In this document: positions 28,020 to 36,710 of the stretch, in pieces
Position numbering within the stretch: the first letter of the stretch is position 1
How the letters are laid out: each line of letters opens with the position of its first letter
Program-made: the position numbers and the translations under genes
DNA from: Janthinobacterium sp.
Lineage (GTDB): Bacteria; Pseudomonadota; Gammaproteobacteria; Burkholderiales; Burkholderiaceae_D
DNA: 64,000 bases
Direction: 5' to 3'
Assembly (NCBI GenBank): GCA_003133225.1
Contig: PKWL01000095.1
Location: forward strand, 1-64,000
Notes under the pieces: generated by a model
The model's input: only the letters and a program-made list of their open reading frames with translations
What the model was told of the DNA's origin: nothing
Database searches by the model: none

Positions 28020-28856
28020 ATGCCAGAAATTGCGCCACCGACCGTATCGGTTTGCATTCCCACCTACCAAGGCGCCGCCCATATTGGCGCGGCCATCGAG
28101 TCGGTGCTAAATCAGAGCCTGGTCGATTTCGAGCTGGTGATTGTCGATGACAATTCAAGCGATGACACGGTCGCGCTGGTGAAGCGGTATCTTGATCCGC
28201 GCATTCGCATTCTTCAAAACATCAGCAATCTGGGGCCACAAGGAAACTGGAACAGATGTCTTGGCGAAGCGCGTGGAACTTACTTTAAGCTATTGCCCCA
28301 AGATGATCTTCTAGCTCCGCACTGTCTGGCAAAACAGGTAGCGATACTAGAACAGGATCGCGCGCAAGATATCGCCTTGGTTTTTTCCGCACGAACGATC
28401 GTCGATGCGCGCGCGCGCCCGCTCATGGTGCGCGGCTATGCGGAAGGACGCACCGGAGTCATAGGGGCGCAGCGCTTGATTCGTCATTGCTTGCGTAGCG
28501 GCACGAACCTGATTGGGGAGCCCGGCAGTGTCATGTTTCGAAGGCAACTTGCCAAATCGGTAGGCCTGTTTGACGCCAGCATTCCCTACGTTCTCGATCT
28601 CGATTACTGGTTTCGACTTTTGCTTCAGGGCGACTCATATTATCTTCAGGAAACATTGGCATCGTTCCGCGTGTCACATGGCTCGTGGAGCGTGGCGATC
28701 GGCGTCAAGCAAAGTGTTGATTATCGTCGATTCATTGGGAAAATTTCCAGAAACGGAAATTTTTCAACCCGCCGCATCGACATTATATCTGGCAACATTA
28801 TGGCCGAACTCAATAAGTACATGCGCCTCATTTTTTACCGTCTCATACTAAGGTGA
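28020..28856 (+). CDS. Family 2 glycosyltransferase
   Basis: A 278-residue GT-A enzyme: VSVCIPTYQGAAHIGAAIESVL at the N-terminus, LVIVDDNSSDDT (about 40-51), LGPQGNWNRCLGEARG and the catalytic-site LPQDDLL (about 95-101). VLDLDYWFRLLLQGDSYYL is the acceptor-side motif with the probable base. ATG at 28020 matches the domain start; the frame is open to 27891 upstream. First of a plus-strand run with gtrA, gtrB and the ligase-like gene. No C-terminal membrane helices, so it is a soluble or peripheral transferase working on lipid-linked intermediates. Confidence 0.88.
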   Translation: MPEIAPPTVSVCIPTYQGAAHIGAAIESVLNQSLVDFELVIVDDNSSDDTVALVKRYLDPRIRILQNISNLGPQGNWNRCLGEARGTYFKLLPQDDLLAPHCLAKQVAILEQDRAQDIALVFSARTIVDARARPLMVRGYAEGRTGVIGAQRLIRHCLRSGTNLIGEPGSVMFRRQLAKSVGLFDASIPYVLDLDYWFRLLLQGDSYYLQETLASFRVSHGSWSVAIGVKQSVDYRRFIGKISRNGNFSTRRIDIISGNIMAELNKYMRLIFYRLILR

Positions 28857-29068
28857 CCGGTGCGCGTGGACTGGCCATGCAATGGCTTGGCGGGGCAAGG
28901 CGCTTGGCCACGGTGGAAATTGCGCCGTCGGCTGGATGGGATTTTAATTTTGAAGCAGATACGGAGCACGGTACTGAAGGGGCGCGACGGGCCGTCGGTA
29001 ACGCGGCGACCAGGCGCGGCAGCGGCCCTGTTTCAGTGGCGCATTGCATATCATTGTTGACAGCGGAC

Positions 29069-29482
29069 ATGGTAAATAAACGAATGATGCCGGGTGGATT
29101 GGTCAAGCTGTTCAAGTTTCGCTTGCTGCGTTTTTTTCTCGTGGGCGCCGTCAATACGGCATTTAGCTACTGTGTGTATGCGGGATTCTTGTTTCTTGGC
29201 GTAAATTATGCGGCAGCGAATTTGCTCGCACTGATCACAGGAATTTTTTTCAGCTTTCGCACCCAGGGCCTGTTCGTATTCCGAAATACCGAGCAACGCC
29301 TGCTTGGACGTTTTATTCTGGTCTGGCTGGCGATTTATTTTGCCAATATGATCGTCATCAGCCAACTGCTTCAACTTGGATTAAACGCTTACATGGCGGG
29401 TGCCTTGGCCGTGATTCCAATCACCATTCTTTCTTATTTTTTTCAAAGGTTTTTCGTATTTCGCCAGGCCGCGCCGACTTGA
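29069..29482 (+). CDS. GtrA-family membrane protein
   Basis: A 137-residue protein with four predicted membrane helices and family motifs FRLLRFFLVGAVNTAFSYCVY (first helix) and LLALITGIFFSFRTQGLFVF (second/third region). GtrA proteins are thought to flip polyprenyl-phosphate-linked monosaccharides (or act as their partners), and they normally pair with a GtrB-type transferase, exactly as seen here 56 bp downstream. The ATG at 29069 has a weak ribosome site; an open frame back to 28853 overlaps the preceding gene's stop but encodes no family sequence, so the start is not certain. Confidence 0.82.
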   Translation: MVNKRMMPGGLVKLFKFRLLRFFLVGAVNTAFSYCVYAGFLFLGVNYAAANLLALITGIFFSFRTQGLFVFRNTEQRLLGRFILVWLAIYFANMIVISQLLQLGLNAYMAGALAVIPITILSYFFQRFFVFRQAAPT

Positions 29483-29537
29483 CGCGTAACTGCCGACATG
29501 CCATTCGCGCCACTCCCAACCTGTTGCAAAGCTAAAC

Positions 29538-30476
29538 ATGCCTACCACACTCGGAATAGTTGTCCCTTGCTACAATGAACAAGAGGTCTTGCCCGAGACG
29601 GGAAAACGTCTACTCGAACTCCTAAGCCGCCTCGAGAAGTCCGGCCTGGTTACTCGCGACAGCGCAATTTATTTTGTCGACGACGGCAGCCAAGACGGCA
29701 CTTGGCAACTCATCGAGCTCTTGGCGCAACAAGATTGTCGGGTGCATGGCGTGAAGTTGTCCAAAAATAGGGGGCACCAAAATGCGCTGCTGGCGGGGCT
29801 GTCCGTTGCCAAAGAGGCCGCTGTGGTCACCGTTGATGCCGACTTGCAAGACGACATCAACGTCATCGAGCAAATGGTGCAGCGTTTTTCAGAAGGGTGC
29901 GAGATCGTCTATGGTGTGCGCCAATCCCGTGGGGCCGATTCCGCATTCAAGCGCAACAGCGCTCAAGCCTATTACAAACTGCTTGCCTCCGTGGGCGTGG
30001 ACATCGTCTTCAACCACGCTGACTACCGCCTCATGAGCCAACGCGCCGTCACCCACTTGCAAGAATACTCCGAGGTCAATCTTTTCCTGCGTGGCATCAT
30101 ACCGCTTCTTGGATTTTCAACTGCCACCGTTTTTTATGACCGTTCGGCACGCTTCGCGGGCGAATCGAAATATCCCTTGGGGCGCATGCTGGCACTGGCT
30201 TTCGACGGAATTACTTCGTTTAGCGTCACGCCCTTGCGTTTCATCGCGGCACTGGGTTTGGCGGTCTTTTTGATGAGCTTTGGGATGGTCGCCTGGGTAT
30301 TATATGGGCGCCTGGTGCTAAATACGGCGATTCCCGGCTGGGCCTCGTCCGTTATCCCGATTTATTTTCTTGGCGGTATACAAATACTGAGCATAGGCGT
30401 CGTCGGTGAGTATGTCGCAAAAATTTATATGGAAACCAAACGGCGTCCCCGTTTCTCCATCGAATTGATTGTTTAG
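29538..30476 (+). CDS. GtrB-type polyprenyl-phosphate glycosyltransferase
   Basis: A 312-residue DPM1-like GT2 enzyme. The catalytic domain (about 1-230) has LGIVVPCYNEQEVLPET, IYFVDDGSQDGTW, KLSKNRGHQNALLAGL and the DXD-like VDADLQDD (about 97-104). Two C-terminal membrane helices follow (about 235-260 and 272-298, LRFIAALGLAVFLMSFGM and VIPIYFLGGIQILSIGVVG). GtrB/ArnC enzymes move a sugar from its nucleotide onto undecaprenyl phosphate at the inner face; the product would be flipped by the adjacent GtrA. Together they supply a side-chain residue such as glucose or a modified sugar. Downstream is the O-ligase-like gene after a 249-bp spacer. Confidence 0.9.
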   Translation: MPTTLGIVVPCYNEQEVLPETGKRLLELLSRLEKSGLVTRDSAIYFVDDGSQDGTWQLIELLAQQDCRVHGVKLSKNRGHQNALLAGLSVAKEAAVVTVDADLQDDINVIEQMVQRFSEGCEIVYGVRQSRGADSAFKRNSAQAYYKLLASVGVDIVFNHADYRLMSQRAVTHLQEYSEVNLFLRGIIPLLGFSTATVFYDRSARFAGESKYPLGRMLALAFDGITSFSVTPLRFIAALGLAVFLMSFGMVAWVLYGRLVLNTAIPGWASSVIPIYFLGGIQILSIGVVGEYVAKIYMETKRRPRFSIELIV

Positions 30477-30725
30477 GCCGCCGCTGCCGCGGCGCCAGGC
30501 GCATCGGCGGGCACGCTAGAATTTTTTGACACCCCCAATTCGCGCAAATGGCGATCAGGTTTTTTTGCGCGCTATTTTAGCTGGCCATGACAGTACGCAA
30601 CAAGAGCCCTCTTGCGCTGATTTATTATTGCCATGGCATAACAAGATAGTGCACTGATCGGCCCAGTCGGACAGTTGAACAGGGGTCGACCATTTCTACC
30701 CACCTGCCTCAAGGTTTAGCCACTC

Positions 30726-32030
30726 ATGCGCGACATTTTGCTGACCCTCATCATCTTTGGCTCCCTGCCCTTGATCATAAAAACGCCCGCCATCGGCGGC
30801 TTGATGTGGGTCTGGGTGAGCGTGATGAATCCCCATACCATGAGCTGGGGCTTTGCGATGCACTTCCCATTCGCCATGACCATCGCCATTGCCACCTTGC
30901 TCAGCGTCTTGCTGACACGCGAGCGGAAGAGTCTGCCGCTTACGCCGATCACTTGGACCCTGATCATGTTTGTGCTGTGGATGAACGTGACCACGTCGCT
31001 CGCGCTATTTCCTCACACCTCGTTCGAGCAATTGAACAAGGTGATGAAGATCATGCTGATGACCTTTGTGATCCTCATGGTCATCAAGAAGAAAGAGGAT
31101 ATTCACCGCCTGATCTGGGTACTCGTTATTTCGCTCGGCTATTACGGCGTCAAGGGTGGCCTTTTTACCATCCGCACGGGCGGATCGGAACGCGTGTGGG
31201 GCCCTGAAGGGACCTTCATCGACGGCAACAATGAGATCGCGCTGGCGTTGATCATGACGATCCCTTTGATGTACTACTTGCAACAAAACAGCACTCGGAA
31301 ATGGGTGCAGCGGGGCTTGACGGCCATGATGCTGCTCTCTGCGCTGGCGGCGCTGGGTTCGTATTCGCGCGGCGCTTTGCTGGCGATCGCGGCGATGGTC
31401 ATCTTCATGTGGTTCAAAAGCAGCAAGAAGATAGTGCTCGGCGTCTTAATTGCGCTGGCCACGCCGATGTTATTGTTCTTCATGCCGGCCGGCTGGGTCG
31501 GGCGCATGGATTCGATCAGCAACTACCAGACCGACGAGTCGGCGCAGGGCAGGCTCAACGCGTGGCGGATGGCCTACAACCTAGCCAAAGACCGCTTCTG
31601 CGGGGGCGGATTCTCAATTTACGAGCCCTCCGTTTTCTCCATGTACGCACCCGATCCCAACGATGTTCATGCGGCCCACAGCATCTATTTCCAAGCACTC
31701 GGCGAGCACGGCTTCGTTGGCCTGGCCCTGTACCTGCTGCTGGGCATTCTGACCTGGCGCTCGGGCGCATGGATCATCCGCAATACGCAAAAGGTCGAGC
31801 ATTTGCGCTGGGCACTTAGCTTGGCAAGCATGATACAAGCTAGCCTAGTCGGCTTCGCGGTGGGCGGAGCTTTTCTCAGTTTGCTGTATTTCGACGTGCC
31901 ATATTACTTGATGGCCGCCATCGTCACCATTCGCGTGCTCGTCGAACAAGAACTGCGTGGCGCGTCCGTCGCGTGCATTCTTGCCACTGACAAACTGACG
32001 CCGCCCTTTGGCGCGGTGGTGGAAACGTGA
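30726..32030 (+). CDS. Exosortase A-associated O-glycosylation ligase-like protein
   Basis: A 434-residue membrane protein with about 10-11 helices of the O-antigen ligase/Wzy fold. The N-terminal part (LPLIIKTPAIGGLMWVWVSVMNPHTMSWGFA) is characteristic of the DUF5935 region of the putative O-glycosylation ligase found with XrtA systems (TIGR03097 type). The big periplasmic loop has GSYSRGALLAIAAM and the catalytic-type AAHSIYFQALGEHGFVG. It may polymerise glycan units or attach a glycan to exported proteins; the family has not been settled biochemically. The stop is overlapped by the next frame (GTGA). Confidence 0.9.
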   Translation: MRDILLTLIIFGSLPLIIKTPAIGGLMWVWVSVMNPHTMSWGFAMHFPFAMTIAIATLLSVLLTRERKSLPLTPITWTLIMFVLWMNVTTSLALFPHTSFEQLNKVMKIMLMTFVILMVIKKKEDIHRLIWVLVISLGYYGVKGGLFTIRTGGSERVWGPEGTFIDGNNEIALALIMTIPLMYYLQQNSTRKWVQRGLTAMMLLSALAALGSYSRGALLAIAAMVIFMWFKSSKKIVLGVLIALATPMLLFFMPAGWVGRMDSISNYQTDESAQGRLNAWRMAYNLAKDRFCGGGFSIYEPSVFSMYAPDPNDVHAAHSIYFQALGEHGFVGLALYLLLGILTWRSGAWIIRNTQKVEHLRWALSLASMIQASLVGFAVGGAFLSLLYFDVPYYLMAAIVTIRVLVEQELRGASVACILATDKLTPPFGAVVET

Positions 32031-32566
32031 TATCCGAGCCCCGTCCAAGGCTGGAAACCCCCACTGCTGCTGCCGGCTCCGACCGGCAAGCTCCACTTTT
32101 TCCAAATTGCCAAATTGATGTCGCGCTTATGCACACCACAAGCCGAACAAGTCGCGTTGCTTATTCCAAGTTTTGGCATGCCGTGCGCTCTCACATTGGG
32201 CCATGGGGCGCCAGCCGAACAGACTTGGGAGGCCCCTCGTTCGGTTTTGGCCTGCTCGGCATTGCCGAGCGCGATGCGCGCCAAGAGTTGGCGAAGAGCC
32301 TCGCTTTTGCGGCGCCCGGCATGGATGGCCTTGATGCGCCGCTTATGGCCCCGCTCCAGGGCGTTTTTTTGCCCGTATTTGCAGAAATTTTAGACAAAAT
32401 CGACGGCCCCGAGCCAGCCGGCGAGCGCTGCCATTCGCTCGCGAGGGCCGCGGATCACGTTGATCTATTTGCTCTTTTCCAGGCGGTTGCGCCATGGCAG
32501 GCGGCGAGCGCGGCGCGCTTGGCATCCCGCCCGCTGGAAGGCCGGGATTTGGCGGAGCAAACCTGA
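32027..32566 (+). CDS. Possible uncharacterised coupled gene
   Basis: A 179-residue frame with no family I recognise. Its GTG start overlaps the ligase-like gene's stop (GTGA) and its TGA stop overlaps the deacetylase start (TGATG), so it fills the space between two operon genes exactly, and codon usage from about residue 50 onward looks like the neighbours. Against it: the N-terminal third looks non-coding and no motif is visible. Near its end it reads HSLARAADHVDLFALFQAV. It may be a real small gene, a decayed transferase, or a chance frame that has a coupled downstream start. Confidence 0.35.
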   Translation: MISEPRPRLETPTAAAGSDRQAPLFPNCQIDVALMHTTSRTSRVAYSKFWHAVRSHIGPWGASRTDLGGPSFGFGLLGIAERDARQELAKSLAFAAPGMDGLDAPLMAPLQGVFLPVFAEILDKIDGPEPAGERCHSLARAADHVDLFALFQAVAPWQAASAARLASRPLEGRDLAEQT

Positions 32567-33489
32567 TGAAATTGTGGCCCGAGGCGCGCTTATCGATTTT
32601 GATCTACCACCGCGTCTTGGCGCGAGCGGACCCCCTTTTTCCCGCTGAAGTCGATGGCGCCGTGTTCGAACGCCAGGTGCGTTTGCTGAAACGCTTTTTC
32701 AACGTGATCCCTCTGGGTGAAGCGGCGCAAAAACTAGGTAGCGCGAGCTTGCCGCGGCGCGCGGCTTGCATCACGTTCGACGACGGCTACGCCGACAATG
32801 AAAAAGTGGCGCTGCCGATCTTGCAAAGGCATGGCTTGAGCGCATGCTTTTTCATTGCCACCGGTTACTTGAACGGCGGCCAAATGTGGAACGACAGTGT
32901 CATTGAATGCGTGCGCCACGCCCCGGGCGCGGAACTCGACTTGGCCGCATGCGGGCTGGGCCGTTTTCCGGTGGGCGACGCCGGCCTGAAATATAAGACC
33001 ATTTGCCAAATCCTCGGCAAGCTGAAATACATGCAATTTGAACGAAGGGAAGCATTGGTGGCGCAGATGCGGGCCTTGCTCCACTCTCCCGCACGGCAAG
33101 AATTGATGATGACAGGAGAACAAGTTTGCACCTTGCATCGGGCCGGCATGGAAATCGGCGCCCACACTGTCCACCATCCGATCCTAGCGACCATGTCGGA
33201 CCGGGCCGCGCGCGCCGATATCGGCAACGGCAAGCAAGAGCTGGAAAGCCTCATCGGGGCCCCGGTGCGGCTGTTCGCCTATCCGAACGGTAAGCCGGGC
33301 CAAGATTACGGGCGGCGCCATGCCGAGATGGTCAAAGATCTCGGTTTCGATGCCGCCGTGGCCACCCACTGGGGTGCCGCGCACTACGGCAGCGATCTGT
33401 TTCAACTGCCGCGCTTTACCCCATGGGATCGGGGCCGCCTGCGTTTTCTTCTGCGCCTGCAACGCAACCTCCTTAAACCCGCGCCTTGA
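32566..33489 (+). CDS. Polysaccharide deacetylase family protein
   Basis: A 307-residue NodB-fold protein (carbohydrate esterase 4). Motif 1 is CITFDDGYADN (about 67-77, with the catalytic Asp-Asp), motif 2 is GAHTVHHPILATM (about 192-204, metal-binding His residues in HTVHH), and RLFAYPNGKPGQDY (about 230-243) is the motif 3 region. These enzymes remove N-acetyl groups from polysaccharides. No signal peptide is obvious at the N-terminus (MKLWPEARLSILIYHRV), so it may be membrane-associated or act on precursors. It follows the uncertain frame with a TGATG overlap and ends the plus-strand operon. It fits an XrtA-type cluster. Confidence 0.88.
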   Translation: MKLWPEARLSILIYHRVLARADPLFPAEVDGAVFERQVRLLKRFFNVIPLGEAAQKLGSASLPRRAACITFDDGYADNEKVALPILQRHGLSACFFIATGYLNGGQMWNDSVIECVRHAPGAELDLAACGLGRFPVGDAGLKYKTICQILGKLKYMQFERREALVAQMRALLHSPARQELMMTGEQVCTLHRAGMEIGAHTVHHPILATMSDRAARADIGNGKQELESLIGAPVRLFAYPNGKPGQDYGRRHAEMVKDLGFDAAVATHWGAAHYGSDLFQLPRFTPWDRGRLRFLLRLQRNLLKPAP

Positions 33490-33642
33490 GGTTCAAGCGC
33501 AGGCGCGGGATAGGGCCACGCGCCATGGGTCGGTCCAGAAATGCCGGACACCCAAGGGAGGGCCCGCCAGCGCCTCCCTTTCGAAGCCAGGCCTCAGTTG
33601 CCGGCGCGCCGGCGCCCTGATGGATGAAGCTGGCCGCGCCCG

Positions 33643-35481
33643 CTACCGTTGGCGCTGCTTAAACCACTGTTCGAGCATCATCAAAACCCACACCATGGTG
33701 CCATGGTAGCCGGGGTGCAGGGCCAAGTGCCGTTCCTGCAAGTCATCGATGAATTCCCCGCGTACGATGCCGCGCGCCTTGAGGTCGGTCAAGCTATCGA
33801 AGGCCAACTCTTTGAGGCCGCGATGCTGTTGCAGCCACAGCCCGAACGGAAGGCCGAAGCCATGCTTTTGCTTGCGCAAGATGGCTCGCGGCAAGATGTC
33901 GCGCAGCGCCTGCTTAAAAAAATAACGCAGGCGGGTCCCGTTTAGCTTTTGCTGCGGCGCCAATTGAGCTGAGAACGTCAGCATCGCGTCACTCAGGAAC
34001 GGGAAGGCCGCCTCGACGCCGGCCAATTCGCACGCCTTGGCCACCTTGGGCAAGTCATTGTCGGCCAGCGTGTATTTCAAGTCCAAGGCCAGCATCTGGT
34101 TGATCTGGCTGTGGCCATCGGTCACAGCGTACGCCATATTGAGGCCCATCAAGGGCAGGCCCGGGTCGACGTTGGCGAGAAAGCCTGGCGCCAGCACGGC
34201 TTGATGACCGTAGCGTTGCAGCAAGTTGTAGGTTTCGAGTCGGGCCGGCAATGGCACTAAAGCTTGCTCGATATAACTGCGCGCCTTGCACAGCAAGGCT
34301 TGCTGCGCTCCGGCGGCCAGCTTGAACAGCAGCGGCTCGATCAAGGTCCGGCGCAACAGAGCGGGCACCTGCTGATAGCGCGAAAACACGGCCTGTCGCG
34401 CATATCTTTCATTTCCGCCGAACAATTCGTCGCCGCCGTCGCCGCCCAACAGGCGCGTGATGCCGTCGGCGCGCGCCATTTGTGCGCAATAAAACGCCGG
34501 CACCGCCGAGGCGTTGCCGAACGGCTGGTCGAAAATGGCGGCAATTTGGGGAATGGCGCGCACCACATCGTCCGGCGTCACGTACAGTTCGTGATGATCG
34601 GTCGCAAAATGACGGGCTGCCAGGCGCGCATAGGCCATTTCATCGTAACCGGGCGCGTCAAATCCGATGGAATAGGTGCGCGCCGGCCGCCCCGAGACCC
34701 GCCCGAGGATGGCCGCCAAGGTCGAACTGTCGGTGCCTCCGCTCAGAAAGGCGCCCACGCTGTGCTGGCCCATCGTCTCTTGCACGGATACGGACAAGGT
34801 GTGCAAAAACTGCTCCTTGAGTTCGCCAAACGGTCGCGTTTGACTCTCCTGAAACGACATGTGCCAGTATTTTCCACGCACCGCCTGACCGCGCCGGTAA
34901 TGCAGGTATTCGCCCGGCCCCAAGCGCTCTTGCCCTTCGTAAATGGCGGCAGGGCCGGGAATCGTGTGAAAGTACAAGTAGTCATAAATCGCTTGCGGCA
35001 AAAGCTCGCGCCGCGCCGCCGGGTGCACGATCAAGGCATCGGCAGACGAGGCGAACACCAGTCCTTGGGCCCGCGCCTGAAAGGACAGTGCCTGGGTGCC
35101 GGTACGATCGATGGCCAGCAGCGCCTCGCCGCTGACCTCATCGAGCAGGCACAGCGCAAACGGACCGGACAAGGCTGCGCACGCCTTCGGCCCCTGCCGC
35201 CGCCACAGCTGGGCCAGGCTGGCCGCGACATCGAGGCCGGGCGGCCCGTTCAAAGTTGCCGTGCCCCACAGCGCAACTAGCAAGCCGTCTTTCTGATATA
35301 AGTGGGCGCTGGCGGCCTGGGCGGCGATCGCCACCGCGCTCGCGCTGCCGGCCAAGGTGCGTACGGTGCTCGCATCAAAACGCGTGAGCGGCGCCGCCAT
35401 CCGCGCCAGCAAGCCATCGGTCGCCGGCGCCGGGGCGGCCGCTTGGGGCATGACTGCAAGCCAGCCGCAGATGCCGCTCAT
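33643..35481 (-). CDS. AsnB-like amidotransferase of the XrtA-associated set
   Basis: A 612-residue asparagine-synthase-like protein. The N-terminal half (about 1-200) is a GATase class II domain and the C-terminal half an ATP-pyrophosphatase with the nucleotide loop FLSGGTDSSTLAAI (near 244-257), followed by LLGGDGGDELFGGN. The N-terminus is MSGICGW, so the residue after Met is Ser, not the Cys2 nucleophile of asparagine synthetase; the only nearby Cys is at position 5. Glutamine hydrolysis is therefore doubtful, and the enzyme may use ammonia or an amine, as beta-lactam synthetase relatives do. It overlaps the decarboxylase by ATGA. Part of an XrtA-system operon: ligase, decarboxylase, AsnB-like. 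Confidence 0.85.
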   Translation of the reverse strand: MSGICGWLAVMPQAAAPAPATDGLLARMAAPLTRFDASTVRTLAGSASAVAIAAQAASAHLYQKDGLLVALWGTATLNGPPGLDVAASLAQLWRRQGPKACAALSGPFALCLLDEVSGEALLAIDRTGTQALSFQARAQGLVFASSADALIVHPAARRELLPQAIYDYLYFHTIPGPAAIYEGQERLGPGEYLHYRRGQAVRGKYWHMSFQESQTRPFGELKEQFLHTLSVSVQETMGQHSVGAFLSGGTDSSTLAAILGRVSGRPARTYSIGFDAPGYDEMAYARLAARHFATDHHELYVTPDDVVRAIPQIAAIFDQPFGNASAVPAFYCAQMARADGITRLLGGDGGDELFGGNERYARQAVFSRYQQVPALLRRTLIEPLLFKLAAGAQQALLCKARSYIEQALVPLPARLETYNLLQRYGHQAVLAPGFLANVDPGLPLMGLNMAYAVTDGHSQINQMLALDLKYTLADNDLPKVAKACELAGVEAAFPFLSDAMLTFSAQLAPQQKLNGTRLRYFFKQALRDILPRAILRKQKHGFGLPFGLWLQQHRGLKELAFDSLTDLKARGIVRGEFIDDLQERHLALHPGYHGTMVWVLMMLEQWFKQRQR

Positions 35482-36710
35482 AAGAGAACCTCGGACGGCG
35501 CCGGATGGCCGAGGAAGGCAGTCGGGCTGGCGGTCAAGCCATAAGCGCCCGACTGATAGACGACGACCAAGTCGCCCGGGCTCGCATGGGCCAGGTCCAT
35601 CTGGTCGGCCAGCAGGTCAAGCGGCGTACACAGTGGCCCGACCACCGAGGCCGTCTCGCGCGTATCGCCGATGACCTTGTTGCCGATGACGACAGGGTAA
35701 TTTTTGCGAATAACCTGGCCGAAGTTGCCGGAAGCGGCCAGATGGTGATGCAAACCGCCGTCCGTGATGAGGAACACCTTGCCACGCGACACCTTTCGTT
35801 CGAGCACCCGGCACACGTAGATGCCGGCTTCCGCCACCAGATAGCGCCCCAGTTCGAGCACCAATGTCGTGGCCGGCGATGCGCGCTGCAGCAATTGCTG
35901 CAACGTTTCGAGCTTGTCCCCGATCAGCGCCAGATCGAGGGCCTGTTCGCCAGGGAAATAAGGCACGCCAAAGCCGCCGCCGATATTGAGCAGGCGCAGG
36001 GGCGCCGGCGCCTGCCCGAGCAAGCGCAGCGCCAAGTGCACGCTATGCTCTTGTGCCTCGCTAATGGCGGCGGCGGATAGGTTTTGCGAACCGCTAAAGA
36101 TGTGAAAACCGACAAAATCGAGGCCAAGCTGGCCCAGCCGGGACAGCATGGCAGGCACGCGTTGCTCATCGACGCCGAAGGGACCGGCGCCGCCGCCCAT
36201 TTTCATGCCTGCGTGTTTCAACTCGAAATCCGGATTGATGCGCAGCGCCACCTGCGGCGTTTGCCCCAGGCGCGCGCCAATCACGGCCAGGCGCTCCATT
36301 TCCGCTTCCGATTCAAGATTGATCACGACCCCGGCCGCCACCGCGCAGCTGAGCTCCCCATCGCTTTTGCCGGGCCCCGCGAAGCTGATGCGGTGCGCTG
36401 GCAGCACGGTGTCGAGCGCCGTTTTTAATTCGCCGCCGGAGGCGACATCGATGCCATCGACCAAGCTGGCCATCCATTGCACCAGGGCCGGCATCGGGTT
36501 GGCTTTCATCGCATAATGAAGCTGCACGCCATCTGGCAAGGCCGTGCGCACGTGGGCGACGCGGGCGCCGATGTGGCCTCGTTCGTAGGCATAAAACGGC
36601 GTGCCTCCCACCCGCTGCGCCAGTCTGGTCAGGGGCAAGCCGCCGATCTGGAGGCAATCATCGCGCACCGCGAACTGGCGCATGGGCGCGTGTTGTGGGC
36701 GCGTCATCAT
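35478..36710 (-). CDS. PLP-dependent decarboxylase, exosortase A-associated
   Basis: A 410-residue fold-type III enzyme of the Orn/DAP/Arg decarboxylase 2 family (TIGR03099 type). The PLP lysine is in LHYAMKANPMPALV (near residue 69), the phosphate site is LNIGGGFGVPYF, ELGRYLVAEAG replaces the usual EPGR, and the late active-site residues are in ITDGGLHHHLAASG and SGAYGLTASP. The usual HIGSQ is HIFSGSQ. It probably decarboxylates an amino acid, free or bound to the carrier protein. Its start overlaps the ligase stop (ATGA) and its stop overlaps the AsnB-like start (ATGA), so all three are coupled. Substrate unknown. Confidence 0.9.
   Translation of the reverse strand: MMTRPQHAPMRQFAVRDDCLQIGGLPLTRLAQRVGGTPFYAYERGHIGARVAHVRTALPDGVQLHYAMKANPMPALVQWMASLVDGIDVASGGELKTALDTVLPAHRISFAGPGKSDGELSCAVAAGVVINLESEAEMERLAVIGARLGQTPQVALRINPDFELKHAGMKMGGGAGPFGVDEQRVPAMLSRLGQLGLDFVGFHIFSGSQNLSAAAISEAQEHSVHLALRLLGQAPAPLRLLNIGGGFGVPYFPGEQALDLALIGDKLETLQQLLQRASPATTLVLELGRYLVAEAGIYVCRVLERKVSRGKVFLITDGGLHHHLAASGNFGQVIRKNYPVVIGNKVIGDTRETASVVGPLCTPLDLLADQMDLAHASPGDLVVVYQSGAYGLTASPTAFLGHPAPSEVLL

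Noticed and set aside
33600-33613. GCCGGCGCGCCGGC palindrome between deacetylase and AsnB-like genes
   Set aside because: GC-only palindromes are frequent in DNA of this composition and there is no T-run to support a terminator.
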